Below are positions 9,160 to 16,785 of a DNA stretch of 40,011 nt, piece by piece. The DNA comes from Cylindrospermum sp. FACHB-282 (GTDB lineage Bacteria; Cyanobacteriota; Cyanobacteriia; Cyanobacteriales; Nostocaceae): assembly GCF_014697195.1 (NCBI RefSeq), contig NZ_JACJRJ010000052.1, positions 1 through 40,011 on the forward strand, given 5' to 3'. Numbering within the stretch: the stretch's first letter is position 1; each line of letters begins with the position of its first letter. Under the pieces are notes generated by a model. The model was not told the origin of the DNA, searched no databases, and saw nothing but the letters and a program-made list of their open reading frames with translations. A program made the translations under genes and the position numbers.

Positions 9160-9462
9160 TTAAACAAGGCGACGGGCAATGTTAGTGAGCCATTCAATCA
9201 ACGGTCTTAAAGTGCCTGGTAATGCTGCCTCACTGACAGTGACTGTATGCTGTTGCCCCTGATCTTCCACAGTCAACTTATACTGAAAGCGATCGCTTTG
9301 GGGATTAGGGTTGGGAATTAATTCTGGTAGTTTAAAAAAATTGGCAACTTCCACCAGTCGGGGCAATACATCGGCTTCCTGTGGTGGGAGAGTAGCTGTG
9401 TCAACAGTGGTAATCTTACTAATACCAGCAAAGCCGCCCGTGCGTTCAAAGGAAATTCGCAT
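9160..9462 (-). CDS. Emfourin-type inhibitor of protealysin-like metalloprotease
   Basis: 100 aa. The N-terminal MRISFERTGGFAGI and the later LTVEDQGQQHTVTVSE match the emfourin family of small cytoplasmic proteins that inhibit protealysin-like M4 peptidases. It lies 90 bp downstream of the protease gene on the same strand, the arrangement known for protealysin/emfourin pairs. This supports a function as the cognate inhibitor, which would hold protease activity in check inside the cell. Assignment rests on family resemblance plus context. Confidence 0.82.
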   Translation of the reverse strand: MRISFERTGGFAGISKITTVDTATLPPQEADVLPRLVEVANFFKLPELIPNPNPQSDRFQYKLTVEDQGQQHTVTVSEAALPGTLRPLIEWLTNIARRLV

Positions 9463-9552
9463 TTTTTTGTTCGCCCTTTTGCTGTTGATGGCAGAAATAC
9501 AAAAACTGGGAAATAGAAGCTTCTGTTCCCCAGTCTAGCAATAAAATCTAAT

Positions 9553-10632
9553 CTAGATTACACCCACCTGTCGCCAAGCATTTTCCACCGCTGTCTTTTC
9601 TGGGCTTTCAATGCCGTAGAGTTCCCCAGCAACTTTAATAGTTGTCTCGGCAGCTGTTTTAAAGTCTGATTTATCGCGCAGGCGATCGCGCAAACTCACA
9701 TACCAAATTTTACCAGCTTTCTCCCAGGCATAGCCGCCCATCTCCACCGCCGCTAAGTAAAAAGCATGGTTAGGGATACCTGAGTTAATATGCACCCCAC
9801 CATTATCTTGATCACCCATATACTTGTCTTTCATGTGTGCTGGTTGGGGATCTTTACCCATTACCGGGTCATCATAAGCTGTTCCTGGTGCTTTCAAAGA
9901 ACGAATACCAACACCCTTGACATGAGGTGCTAACATACCCTCACCCATAATCCAGTCTGCCTCCAGGGCAGTTTCATTTTGTACCCGCTGTTTGACTAAA
10001 ATCCCAAAGATATCAGCAAAAGACTCATTCAGTGCTCCTGATTCGCCGTTATACTCTAAAGCCGCTTCATATTGGGTAATTCCATGAGTTAGTTCATGGG
10101 CAACGATATCAATGCATTTAGTGAACCGTTGAAATATGTTGCCGTCGCCATCACCATAAACCATCTGGTCGCCATTCCAAAAGGCGTTGTCATAATTAAC
10201 CCCAAAATGCACCGTAGAATCTAAACGCAGCCCCTTATCATCAATAGAATTGCGCTCAAACACCTCATAAAATAAGTCATAAGTAGCACCTGTAGCGTCA
10301 TAAGCCTCATTGACTGCGATATCGGTAGTGGGTGGTTCGCCCTCACTACGCACCAATACACCAGGTAAGTTCTGGGTGCGTTTAGCATCGTAGATAGTGC
10401 GGCGCTTGACTCCAGGGGAAGGGGCAAAGAAGAAATTGCCAACAGCATTCCGCCGTCCCCGCAGTTGTGCAGAAATATTTAACGTCTCAAAAGCCCAATT
10501 ACGTTGATGAGATTCCCCATTGATAGCAATACTTTCCAGCAAGTGGGGCGGGATGATACAACAAATCGGGCATCTAGCATTTGGTAGAGATTGAGAATGC
10601 AACCCTGATAATTTTTTCTTTTTTCGCGCCAT
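9553..10632 (-). CDS. Protealysin-type M4 family zinc metalloprotease
   Basis: 359 aa. Thermolysin-family catalytic set: HELTH at residues 179-183, third zinc ligand Glu203 in NESFADIFG, catalytic His281 in GGVHINSGIPNHAFY. Instead of a signal peptide and long propeptide it has a short N-terminal segment (about residues 18-45, CPICCIIPPHLL), as in protealysins, which mature autocatalytically and can be cytoplasmic. The downstream gene is its likely inhibitor. An AGGAG lies about a dozen bases before the ATG. The four lysines at the N-terminus are unusual but not diagnostic. Confidence 0.93.
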   Translation of the reverse strand: MARKKKKLSGLHSQSLPNARCPICCIIPPHLLESIAINGESHQRNWAFETLNISAQLRGRRNAVGNFFFAPSPGVKRRTIYDAKRTQNLPGVLVRSEGEPPTTDIAVNEAYDATGATYDLFYEVFERNSIDDKGLRLDSTVHFGVNYDNAFWNGDQMVYGDGDGNIFQRFTKCIDIVAHELTHGITQYEAALEYNGESGALNESFADIFGILVKQRVQNETALEADWIMGEGMLAPHVKGVGIRSLKAPGTAYDDPVMGKDPQPAHMKDKYMGDQDNGGVHINSGIPNHAFYLAAVEMGGYAWEKAGKIWYVSLRDRLRDKSDFKTAAETTIKVAGELYGIESPEKTAVENAWRQVGVI

Positions 10633-11188
10633 CCGAAAATATTCTCCTTTAGAAACTAAGTAATGGCAAATAGTCCTTTTAACTCCCCTGGAGAAAGGAG
10701 CCGAAATACAACTGCAAACAGACTTTTCCTGGTTTCTATTCTCCAGGAAATTCCTTATTCTATAGTGTAAAAAAAAATCTGTAGTGAGAGGACAGCACCC
10801 TCATCTGTTACTTTAATGTGGCAACATTCATCAAATTAGCTAGTGCCTTTGGATTTGGATAAAATCGCCAACGTCCTCTGTCATCTGGGGCTGACTCGAC
10901 TCCCAAGTCCCTGATATTCCACCTGTAAGGCAGCTACAGAAACCGAAATCAAGGGGAAAATTGCGCATAGAAGACGCCATTAAGGGCAGCGCTGGTGCTT
11001 CCTTAAGACCTATCGCCACAGCTAGCGGAATGGACAACTCCACACCTGAGTGGCGAAGAGCTAGTCAGGGTCAAAATTTTCTCCTAATTTAATCAATTTG
11101 AATAAAACTTGCTTCTGAACACACACTGATGCAGTTTCATTTGCTTGAATAGCTATATTAAGAGGACGGAAACTTACAATTCCTAATT
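10633..11188. other. Intergenic region, 556 bp
   Basis: Divergent spacer between the protease (minus) and the zinc-ribbon gene (plus). It has an A-tract near 10770. A GTG-initiated open frame on the minus strand (10840-11043) has no recognisable content. Promoters for both flanking genes must lie here, but no unambiguous -35/-10 pair was identified. Confidence 0.5.
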
Positions 11189-11434
11189 ATGGCTACTAAA
11201 CTCATTGATGTTAGGGAATATACTGTCAGAGCGCATAAAAGACAGATTCAAACCCGTATTTTTCACTTTGTCTGTAAACAGTGCAATGAGGCTACAAAAC
11301 GCGAAACTTTCGGCCCTCGACCTTTATATTGCGAGAGTTGTCGCCCTCCTCAAGCACCCAAAAGATCACCACAGGAATCTAAAAAAGCTAGACCTAGAGC
11401 AATGACTTACAAGAGTGATACCGATTTAGGTTGA
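11189..11434 (+). CDS. Small zinc-ribbon protein
   Basis: 81 aa. Two CxxC pairs (Cys29/Cys32 and Cys48/Cys51) form a likely zinc ribbon, followed by a basic, Pro- and Lys-rich tail that could contact nucleic acid. It ends 10 bp before the next gene, so the two are probably co-transcribed. The start was chosen as the ATG at 11189 because the frame with both CxxC pairs begins there. I do not recognise a named family. DNA or RNA binding is inferred from the ribbon and the charge. Confidence 0.7.
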   Translation: MATKLIDVREYTVRAHKRQIQTRIFHFVCKQCNEATKRETFGPRPLYCESCRPPQAPKRSPQESKKARPRAMTYKSDTDLG

Positions 11435-11444
11435 TAAAAACTTT

Positions 11445-12431
11445 ATGAAACCAAAGGGACAATTAGAGTTACCTCCAGACTCATTCATTTCTCCATTGTT
11501 GGAATTACGAGACTATTATGTTCGTCTTGTGGAAGAACACGAACGTCTATTTATACAGGCGCGATCGCAACTTGAACATGTAGAAGCCTTGTTGTCTAAC
11601 TGGTATGAAGCAAATGGCAATCAAAAGCTTTCCCGACTGGAGGCGGTTAATGGGGGGAACCGCACTGCTGCCGACAAAGGGCCGCTGTTGCTGCTGTCGC
11701 CTGATAGCATCTCTGACATTGATATGGTGGATTCTCTAGAGTCTGAAGTTGGAGACTCAGACGACTTGGAGATGGATAATTCCACCTCTGTTACTGAAGT
11801 GGAAGAGTTCCAACTGCCAATTAGATCCCCAGAAAGTCACGATAACTCCATCAAGGGGCCAGAAGTTCCCATGTTACTCCAGTATCAAGCTCTCAGTCGG
11901 ATGGAGGCTATCAAAAAGCTATTGCAAGACTATATGGGGAGTGTATGCCATATAGATTTCATTGTGCGATCGCTTTATGGAGAGTTAGAACCATATCTCT
12001 TCAAAGTAGTCAAAGGTAGAGTCCAATCCTCCCTCACTCAGGGTAGAGAAAGAGGCGTCTGGGAAGCTATTCCCTATGAGCCAGGTTGTTACACTCTGGA
12101 TTTAAGTATGGTAAACCCAACTAACGGCAATGGCACTTCTATGGGTGTCAAACCCAAAAAAAAGAAACCTTACCTACTGCCAAAGTCGAAAACAGTCCCA
12201 TTGCTCAGAGCTTTTGAAGGTCTATTTTTGATTGATGCCATTACCTCTTTTTTAGAGCAAAATCCAGGAATAGTTTTCAGCGTGGCGGAAATAGTCATGG
12301 GAATTTATGGAGAACTTGATTCTCAGCAACTGAGAGAGGTCAAAAACAAGGTACTGAATGAATTATCTCGAGGTCATCGTACAGGGAGATTCTCTAGAGT
12401 ACCTGACAAAATCGGATTTTACCAATATTAG
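11445..12431 (+). CDS. Protein with two related winged-helix-like domains (unknown function)
   Basis: 328 aa. An N-terminal helical segment (about residues 15-60) may form a coiled coil. An acidic, low-complexity linker (about 85-140) follows. Two mutually similar domains come next (about 148-220 and 255-328). Both share the pattern ...AI..(L/F)L......(V/I)..I....YGEL......(V)K..V...L..GR..G.(W/F)..(I/V)P...G.Y, typical of small winged-helix domains used to bind DNA or RNA. A lysine-rich stretch (about 236-245) joins them. It follows a zinc-ribbon gene by 10 bp. I infer a nucleic-acid-binding or regulatory pair. Confidence 0.72.
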   Translation: MKPKGQLELPPDSFISPLLELRDYYVRLVEEHERLFIQARSQLEHVEALLSNWYEANGNQKLSRLEAVNGGNRTAADKGPLLLLSPDSISDIDMVDSLESEVGDSDDLEMDNSTSVTEVEEFQLPIRSPESHDNSIKGPEVPMLLQYQALSRMEAIKKLLQDYMGSVCHIDFIVRSLYGELEPYLFKVVKGRVQSSLTQGRERGVWEAIPYEPGCYTLDLSMVNPTNGNGTSMGVKPKKKKPYLLPKSKTVPLLRAFEGLFLIDAITSFLEQNPGIVFSVAEIVMGIYGELDSQQLREVKNKVLNELSRGHRTGRFSRVPDKIGFYQY

Positions 12432-12885
12432 ATTTTAGATTTTGAATTTTAGATTGAAGATATTGATACCAAGTTGTTTTTCCATATTAGTCACTGCGGG
12501 ATTTGGTAAGCAATTTAAAATTCAAAATAAAAATCTAATCTTCGCAACTATTTAGTACAGCATGGCGGAAATCAACATACCATTCAAAATAGGCGCAAAT
12601 CTGAATTCATAAGTTTTTTGTGCCTCTTTTCAAAGAGCCAAGGGCAAAGCCTCCCATCAGGGATCAGCTAACATGTAGCGTGCCTCAGGCATATTTTGAA
12701 TGGGCTAATTTTGAATTCCGCGCAGCGGTACTAGTGCATCCAGCATCCCCTTACCAATCTTCAACACTCTGCTAATAAAATAATAGTCTGTATAGACGTT
12801 AATACTTATAGCAGTGGCCAAGGCGAGGCGGTTAGGACATTCTGAAAAGCTCAAACTCAGTAATGACAAGGGTTTTAGTATTGCC
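12432..12885. other. Intergenic region, 454 bp
   Basis: No gene seen. It holds low-complexity GATTTTAGATTTTGAATTTTAG repeats just after the preceding stop, and an inverted-repeat element at 12580-12703. Confidence 0.55.
12580..12703. repeat. Inverted-repeat element (MITE-like)
   Basis: CCATTCAAAATA at 12580-12591 is matched perfectly by TATTTTGAATGG at 12692-12703, enclosing about 100 bp without coding content. Part of the same word (ATTTTGAAT) recurs just outside the right end. Confidence 0.55.
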
Positions 12886-14049
12886 TTAATTTTTTAAAAA
12901 AATATGTTTTTTGGCATCAATAGTAATCACACCTTCTTGTTGTAACTTGCCCAACAATCTTGTAATTGTGACTCTAGTAGTGCAGCAAGCGCTAGCAATA
13001 TCTTCATGAGTCAAGCGAGCATTGAGGCGAGTGCCCCCCGGCACAGCTTGACCAACTTGCTGTTTCAAAAGCTCTAATAGATGGTGTAACCGATCTTGTA
13101 CCCGCCGCCTACCAGAAATGACTAAAAAAGATTCTGTCTGCTGTAACCGCTGATTTATTTTGGGTAAAAGAATTTGGCTCAGACCAGGAGATGCTGTAAT
13201 CTCTGTTATGTAAATTGAAACTAACTCGACATCTGCCAGAGCTATCGCTTGATAAATGGGTAAAGATGTCATACTAGACCCAAAAACCATTTTTTCTGCT
13301 GCCAAACCTATCAGCACTTCTTCCCCCGTTTCACAAAAAGTACTTAACTTGACCAAACCCTGACAAACATACCAAATTAACAGTGGATTCAGGGGAATAG
13401 TTTCTCCTTTAGAATATTTATGCACAGGACGATTTTGACTGAAGTCGCTTTCATTATTAACTACCCCCGATGCTAGTCGCTGACGCTCAGAAATGTCTCG
13501 TAGCAACCAGCGTAGAGCAGCCGGTTTACCATAGGGATTACGAACAACAGCCACTGTCAAAGCAGCATCAAATATCTCACCGTGACGTTGCTGCAAGCGT
13601 GCTAATATCTCTCTGACCCGATCTGATTCAGATAGTTGGATGAGTTCGCTATAAAAGCGCTGGCGTTCGTCTAGATGGATAAAGTTAATTATTGGTTTGC
13701 CAACCAAAAAATGCTTGGAAACATTGAGCAACTCAGCTGCGGCTCGGTTAGCTTCTTGGATGATTCCTTGTGCATTAGTTACTAAATAGCCGTCTGGAGC
13801 AAACTCGAATAAATCCTGATAGCGTTGGCGCTCTGCTTCAAGCAAATTGCGCGTTTGTATAAGTTCCTCATTTTGCTGATACAGTTCCTCCGCCGCTAAC
13901 TGCACCATTCTAGAGGTATTATAAAGTTCTTTAAAAGCTTCCGGCAACAGATCCGACGGAATCCAAGGTAATACACTAGCCGTTTGGTACAAATCTGCTA
14001 AACGCTTGTGCAATGCTTCTGCACGTTGGATAAATTGTTCTAAATTCAC
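12886..14049 (-). CDS. PAS-sensor Crp/Fnr-family transcription regulator with NtcA-like recognition helix
   Basis: 387 aa. Helical N-terminus (1-75), PAS domain (about 75-190, YQDLFEFAPDGYLVTNAQG...ISERQRL), degenerate cyclic-nucleotide-binding-like beta barrel (about 205-300), dimer helix, and C-terminal winged HTH. The HTH reads LTHEDIASACCTTRVTITRLLG, with TRVTITRLLG at 358-367. From memory of the NtcA family this closely resembles the NtcA recognition helix, which reads GTA-N8-TAC. A perfect palindrome of that form lies 163 bp upstream of the ATG. NtcA senses 2-oxoglutarate; here the PAS domain suggests another or an additional signal (inference). The gene is downstream of, and on the same strand as, the small-RNA array. 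Confidence 0.88.
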   Translation of the reverse strand: MNLEQFIQRAEALHKRLADLYQTASVLPWIPSDLLPEAFKELYNTSRMVQLAAEELYQQNEELIQTRNLLEAERQRYQDLFEFAPDGYLVTNAQGIIQEANRAAAELLNVSKHFLVGKPIINFIHLDERQRFYSELIQLSESDRVREILARLQQRHGEIFDAALTVAVVRNPYGKPAALRWLLRDISERQRLASGVVNNESDFSQNRPVHKYSKGETIPLNPLLIWYVCQGLVKLSTFCETGEEVLIGLAAEKMVFGSSMTSLPIYQAIALADVELVSIYITEITASPGLSQILLPKINQRLQQTESFLVISGRRRVQDRLHHLLELLKQQVGQAVPGGTRLNARLTHEDIASACCTTRVTITRLLGKLQQEGVITIDAKKHIFLKN

Positions 14050-14209
14050 CTTAAAATACCGCTACTTAGTTGCAGAGGTTGAGCAAAAAAAGTCTACCAC
14101 GTAAATCCTGGGACAATTTACAGCATGCTGAAGCTGCCAAGTAATCTCTAAAAAGAGACATTTATTTCACAGTTTGGGCAATTTGTGCCCTCCCAATATC
14201 TATGTGATT

Positions 14210-14227
14210 TAGTAGTTTAAACTACTA
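14210..14227. promoter_or_regulatory. Perfect 18-bp palindrome containing GTA-N8-TAC (NtcA-type box)
   Basis: TAGTAGTTTAAACTACTA is self-complementary over 18 bp and contains GTAGTTTAAACTAC, the NtcA consensus GTA-N8-TAC. It lies upstream of the PAS-Crp gene. No good TAN3T -10 hexamer was found at the usual 22-23 bp in either direction, so it may be an autoregulatory operator rather than a class II activator site. Confidence 0.6.
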
Positions 14228-14441
14228 TATTGCAATTCTAGCCATAAAGACTCCCATAGTACACATTGATAATTTTTCTTTGCAGATATTTGCCTCAAAA
14301 GAGTGGGTAGTTTGTGGCTAAAGATTACAGCCATCTACAGTAGGAAAAGTTGGAGAATGGAGTCAAGAGTTAATTTATTAAATAATTAAGTATGCGAAAA
14401 GAAATCAAACTATGTTAAGTTTTGTAAAAAAATTGAAATTA

Positions 14442-14517
14442 GCTCGTGGTGAGCGGCTCTCAGCCCTACCTTAACCTTCGCCTAGAGTTTCCCTAAGACT
14501 CAGCAGGACTCACGAGC
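14442..14517. other. Compact inverted-repeat structure, possible structured RNA
   Basis: GCTCGTG (14442-14448) pairs with CACGAGC (14511-14517) and closes a 76-base segment. Inside it are smaller hairpins (TGAG/CTCA and GAGT/ACTC). The size and 7-bp closing stem recall a tRNA, but there is no D-loop GG, no TTC T-loop and no plausible anticodon arm, so it is not called as one. Strand and function are unknown. Confidence 0.35.
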
Positions 14518-14660
14518 AAAATTATTGTAGCTGTGGTGGTAGAAATCGCTCTGATGGCGCTAAAAGTCCTTCTGGCTAGAAAGTCCGCTTTTGAGTTTGA
14601 TAACGGGTGAGAAGCTCATCGTAGAAGTTAATTTCAATTCCCTAAGTTTGGATGCAAACA

Positions 14661-14746
14661 TAAAAAAGGCTTGACTTAAGCAAGCCTTTCTCTATACCAA
14701 GCATTTACTACACCAAGATTAATTTAGACCGATTCTCGCTATAGTT
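14661..14746 (-). ncRNA. Array small RNA, unit 1
   Basis: Predicted RNA of about 85 nt read on the minus strand. Promoter: -35 TTGAGA (14775-14780) and -10 TATAGG (14753-14758), 16-bp spacer. Terminator: AAGGCTTG/CAAGCCTT hairpin (14665-14689) followed on the transcribed strand by a run of U (plus-strand A at 14662-14667). Same architecture as units 2, 4 and 6. No open reading frame of note. Confidence 0.72.
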
Positions 14747-14810
14747 CATCTTCCTATAGGCTGTGTCCAAATATTCTCAAAACTGATAGTCCCTTATATG
14801 GTTACATTTA

Positions 14811-14898
14811 AAAAAAAGGTTTGGTCGCGAACCAAACCTCGATAATTGCTGTGCTTAACAACGTACTAAATAAATTTAGTTCTACTCGGCTCATAGAT
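14811..14898 (-). ncRNA. Array small RNA, unit 2
   Basis: Promoter: -35 TTGAGG (14927-14932), -10 TATAGG (14905-14910), 16-bp spacer. Terminator: AGGTTTGGT (14817-14825) pairing with ACCAAACCT (14831-14839), then an oligo-U run of seven to eight. The stem sequence differs from unit 1 but stays paired, which is compensatory change. Confidence 0.75.
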
Positions 14899-15013
14899 CA
14901 TCTTCCTATAGGATGTGTCCAAATACCCTCAAAACTGATAAGGGGTTACTAGTCGAAGTGATTAAAAAGACGATGACCTTCTGTATAAAAATTCCTCAGT
15001 AATACTTCTAAAG

Positions 15014-15105
15014 TAAGAAAAAGCCTAGGCAAGGAATCAAATCTTTATGTATAGTAGATGTTAATCATACTTACTTCTGTTCATCTTCCTATCCTATAAG
15101 AGGTT
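15014..15105 (-). pseudogene. Array small RNA, unit 3 (degenerate)
   Basis: The conserved TTCATCTTCCTAT start of the promoter box is recognisable at 15080-15092, but the -10/-35 region has diverged. The terminator hairpin is reduced to GCCTAGGC next to an A-tract. It is probably a decayed copy. Confidence 0.5.
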
Positions 15106-15299
15106 GTTTTAAAGCTCCCGGAAGGTACAATTTTAAAGAAATAGTGAACCAAATCGCTATAACCAACTAAAAATTAACAATTAAAAAATAATACCCTGAA
15201 ACAATATTCAGCGTAAATACACGTTTTCAGGCATTAATACACTGAGTACTAACCCCAGAGAAAAGATAGTTTTACTGCTCTCCACCGAGAGGCTCATAT

Positions 15300-15324
15300 C
15301 CCCGACTTATTGAAGAAGTCGGGG
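15300..15324. repeat. CCCCGACTT palindromic repeat, copy 1
   Basis: CCCCGACTT (15300-15308) and AAGTCGGGG (15316-15324) form a stable hairpin followed by ATATTTTTG, so it may terminate plus-strand transcription. It is the same palindrome family as at 25560-25588 and 30922-30952. Confidence 0.75.
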
Positions 15325-15459
15325 ATATTTTTGTTCGTTATCTAGAGAATAATTTGAGCCAAAAAATTTTTTAGCCAAGATAAAAATTCTCAAATTACAC
15401 AAAATTATAGTTAGAGAATCTATAATATTTTTTTTAAATTTATTCTGGATTTTAATGAC

Positions 15460-15545
15460 AAAAAAGGTTTGGCTTGGAGCCAAACCTAGATATATACCAA
15501 GTGTTTACCATATAGTATAATTATAAACTTTCTCTAGATTAAGTC
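15460..15545 (-). ncRNA. Array small RNA, unit 4
   Basis: Promoter: -35 TTTAGG (15574-15579), -10 TATAGG (15552-15557), 16-bp spacer. Terminator: AGGTTTGGC (15465-15473) with GCCAAACCT (15479-15487), then oligo-U. The last stem pair is C-G, where unit 2 has T-A. Confidence 0.72.
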
Positions 15546-15859
15546 CATCTACCTATAGGATGTGTACAAATATCCTAAAATTTGGTAAGAATGAACCTAC
15601 TTGCTGAAGAAAATTTTATTTAATACTAATCGTTTGTTCATTGTAGATAAAATTATACTTACTCGCATAAACTCAATAATTAAGTGAAAAGCATAACCGG
15701 TAAAGGAATTTGAGGATACAGAAACAGGATAGTTATTATAAAGGTCTAGGTATTTGGTAATAATTATTTTTTCTGTTTCTGGTTGTGTATGTCATTTATA
15801 ACTTCTAGAAATTATCCAAGGATAATAATGGCTGTTAATAAATTAACCATATAGGGATA

Positions 15860-15985
15860 AAAATGGCTTGGTAGCGCACCAAGCCTTAGATAAAAGTAGA
15901 TGTTAGTGAGAATAATTTAGCCTTTTTAGCCGATAAATTAATCAGCCAATGGGAGGTATATAAATATTATGAAAGCTGATAAGAG
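15860..15985 (-). pseudogene. Array small RNA, unit 5 (terminator intact, promoter degenerate)
   Basis: The hairpin GGCTTGG/CCAAGCC (15865-15885) is intact. The promoter box (about 15946-15985) aligns with the others (CCAATGGGAGGTAT...GAAAGCTGATAAG), but the -10 and -35 hexamers are altered. It may be silent, or read through from unit 6. Confidence 0.5.
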
Positions 15986-16004
15986 AGCGTTTTTATATAA
16001 AGCA

Positions 16005-16092
16005 TAAAAAAGGTTTAGCGCTCCGCTAAACCTTGATAAAAAGCAGTTATTCGACACACCAGGATTAATTTAAATCTACTTTATTTTTTAGT
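16005..16092 (-). ncRNA. Array small RNA, unit 6
   Basis: Terminator: AGGTTTAGCG (16011-16020) pairs with CGCTAAACCT (16024-16033), a stem distinct from but parallel to those of other units, followed by oligo-U. The promoter box GTCATCTTCCTATGGGATGTGT gives -10 CATAGG (16099-16104) with a weak -35 (TTGCAA, 16120-16125). It is probably a weaker promoter than units 1, 2 and 4. Confidence 0.6.
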
Positions 16093-16190
16093 CATCTTCC
16101 TATGGGATGTGTCCAATTATTGCAAAACGTGATCCTACTTTATCAGGAACTCACATCTGGCACCTGGAAATATGTATGTCAAAACCAGCA

Positions 16191-16469
16191 CTACTTATAA
16201 ACTATCAATGTCAAGTAAAAAATAAGAGACAGGACTATTTGAGGGAAAATAGATTCAAGTGCAGTTTGTGCAGCCTGATCCCAATCAGGTGATAACGGTA
16301 GTTGAGTTTCAACATCAGGCTTTCGGAGCAATATATTGATATTTAAAAATTGACTTAATGCACTCAGAGATTTTATTTGACTGTGTTCAGGTAACGAATG
16401 TCATGGCGCTTCTAAGAATAACCCTAACATCGCTTGAAGATTATCTGTTTGGTACTGTGTGGGCATCAT
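16191..16469 (-). pseudogene. Degraded IS transposase remnant
   Basis: Minus-strand frame of 93 codons from ATG at 16469 to TAG at 16191, interrupted by TGA at codon 23. It reads MMPTQYQTDNLQAMLGLFLE, then after the stop HSLPEHSQIKSLSALSQFLN, and further on WDQAAQTALESIFPQIV. The start resembles the N-terminus of transposases common in Nostoc, and the end looks like the C-terminal part. The middle is therefore probably deleted. Family assignment is from memory of such sequences and is tentative. It flanks the small-RNA array on its upstream side. Confidence 0.55.
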
Positions 16470-16631
16470 ATAGGTGCAATATCTGAAAGAACAAAAAGCT
16501 ACTGTTTATTTTGATGAAATTGAATATTACATCAAAGAGGTTCAAAGAATTTTAGGGTTTTTACTACAACCTTTCCAACCTGCGTTAACTGCTGTTTAAG
16601 ATAGAAATTGCTGCAATCTAAAATGACGATT

Positions 16632-16696
16632 TTGTTGGTAGTGAGTGATTTATTTCTTTGGTAAAGGATGGAAGGACTAAAGTCCTTACTACGAAC
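16632..16696. repeat. GGACTAAAGTCCTTACTACGA repeat, copy 1
   Basis: GTAGTGAGTGATTTAT, then AGGACTAAAGTCCTTACTACGAAC. It matches the inverted copy at about 25418-25478 along its length, apart from a degenerate first hairpin. Interspersed palindromic repeat. Confidence 0.7.
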
Positions 16697-16785
16697 GGTG
16701 GGCAAAAATTTTAATTTAAAACTCAATCCTTAGTTTGCTCTCGCTGTGGTACGCTATCTGCTTTAGAAGTATATAGGTACTGAAT

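Larger units (their letters stand above)
14050..16785. other. 2.7-kb region without intact protein genes
   Basis: Between the PAS-Crp gene and ddl. In order it holds: the GTA-N8-TAC palindrome, the 76-base inverted-repeat structure, six small-RNA units with one CCCCGACTT palindrome between units 3 and 4, a transposase remnant, and a short interspersed repeat. The AT-rich stretches between units (15110-15290, 15600-15850) show nothing further I can support. Confidence 0.6.

Noticed and set aside
10840-11043. 67-aa GTG-initiated open frame on the minus strand upstream of the protease
   Set aside because: No motif, no leader-like or repeated core that would suggest a peptide precursor, and no ribosome-binding site.
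14442-14517. tRNA gene
   Set aside because: Length and closing stem fit, but D-loop, T-loop and anticodon features are missing on both strands.
14661-16135. CRISPR array
   Set aside because: Units are about 130-150 bp apart or more, contain hairpin terminators and promoter-like boxes, and have no short regular repeat/spacer pattern.
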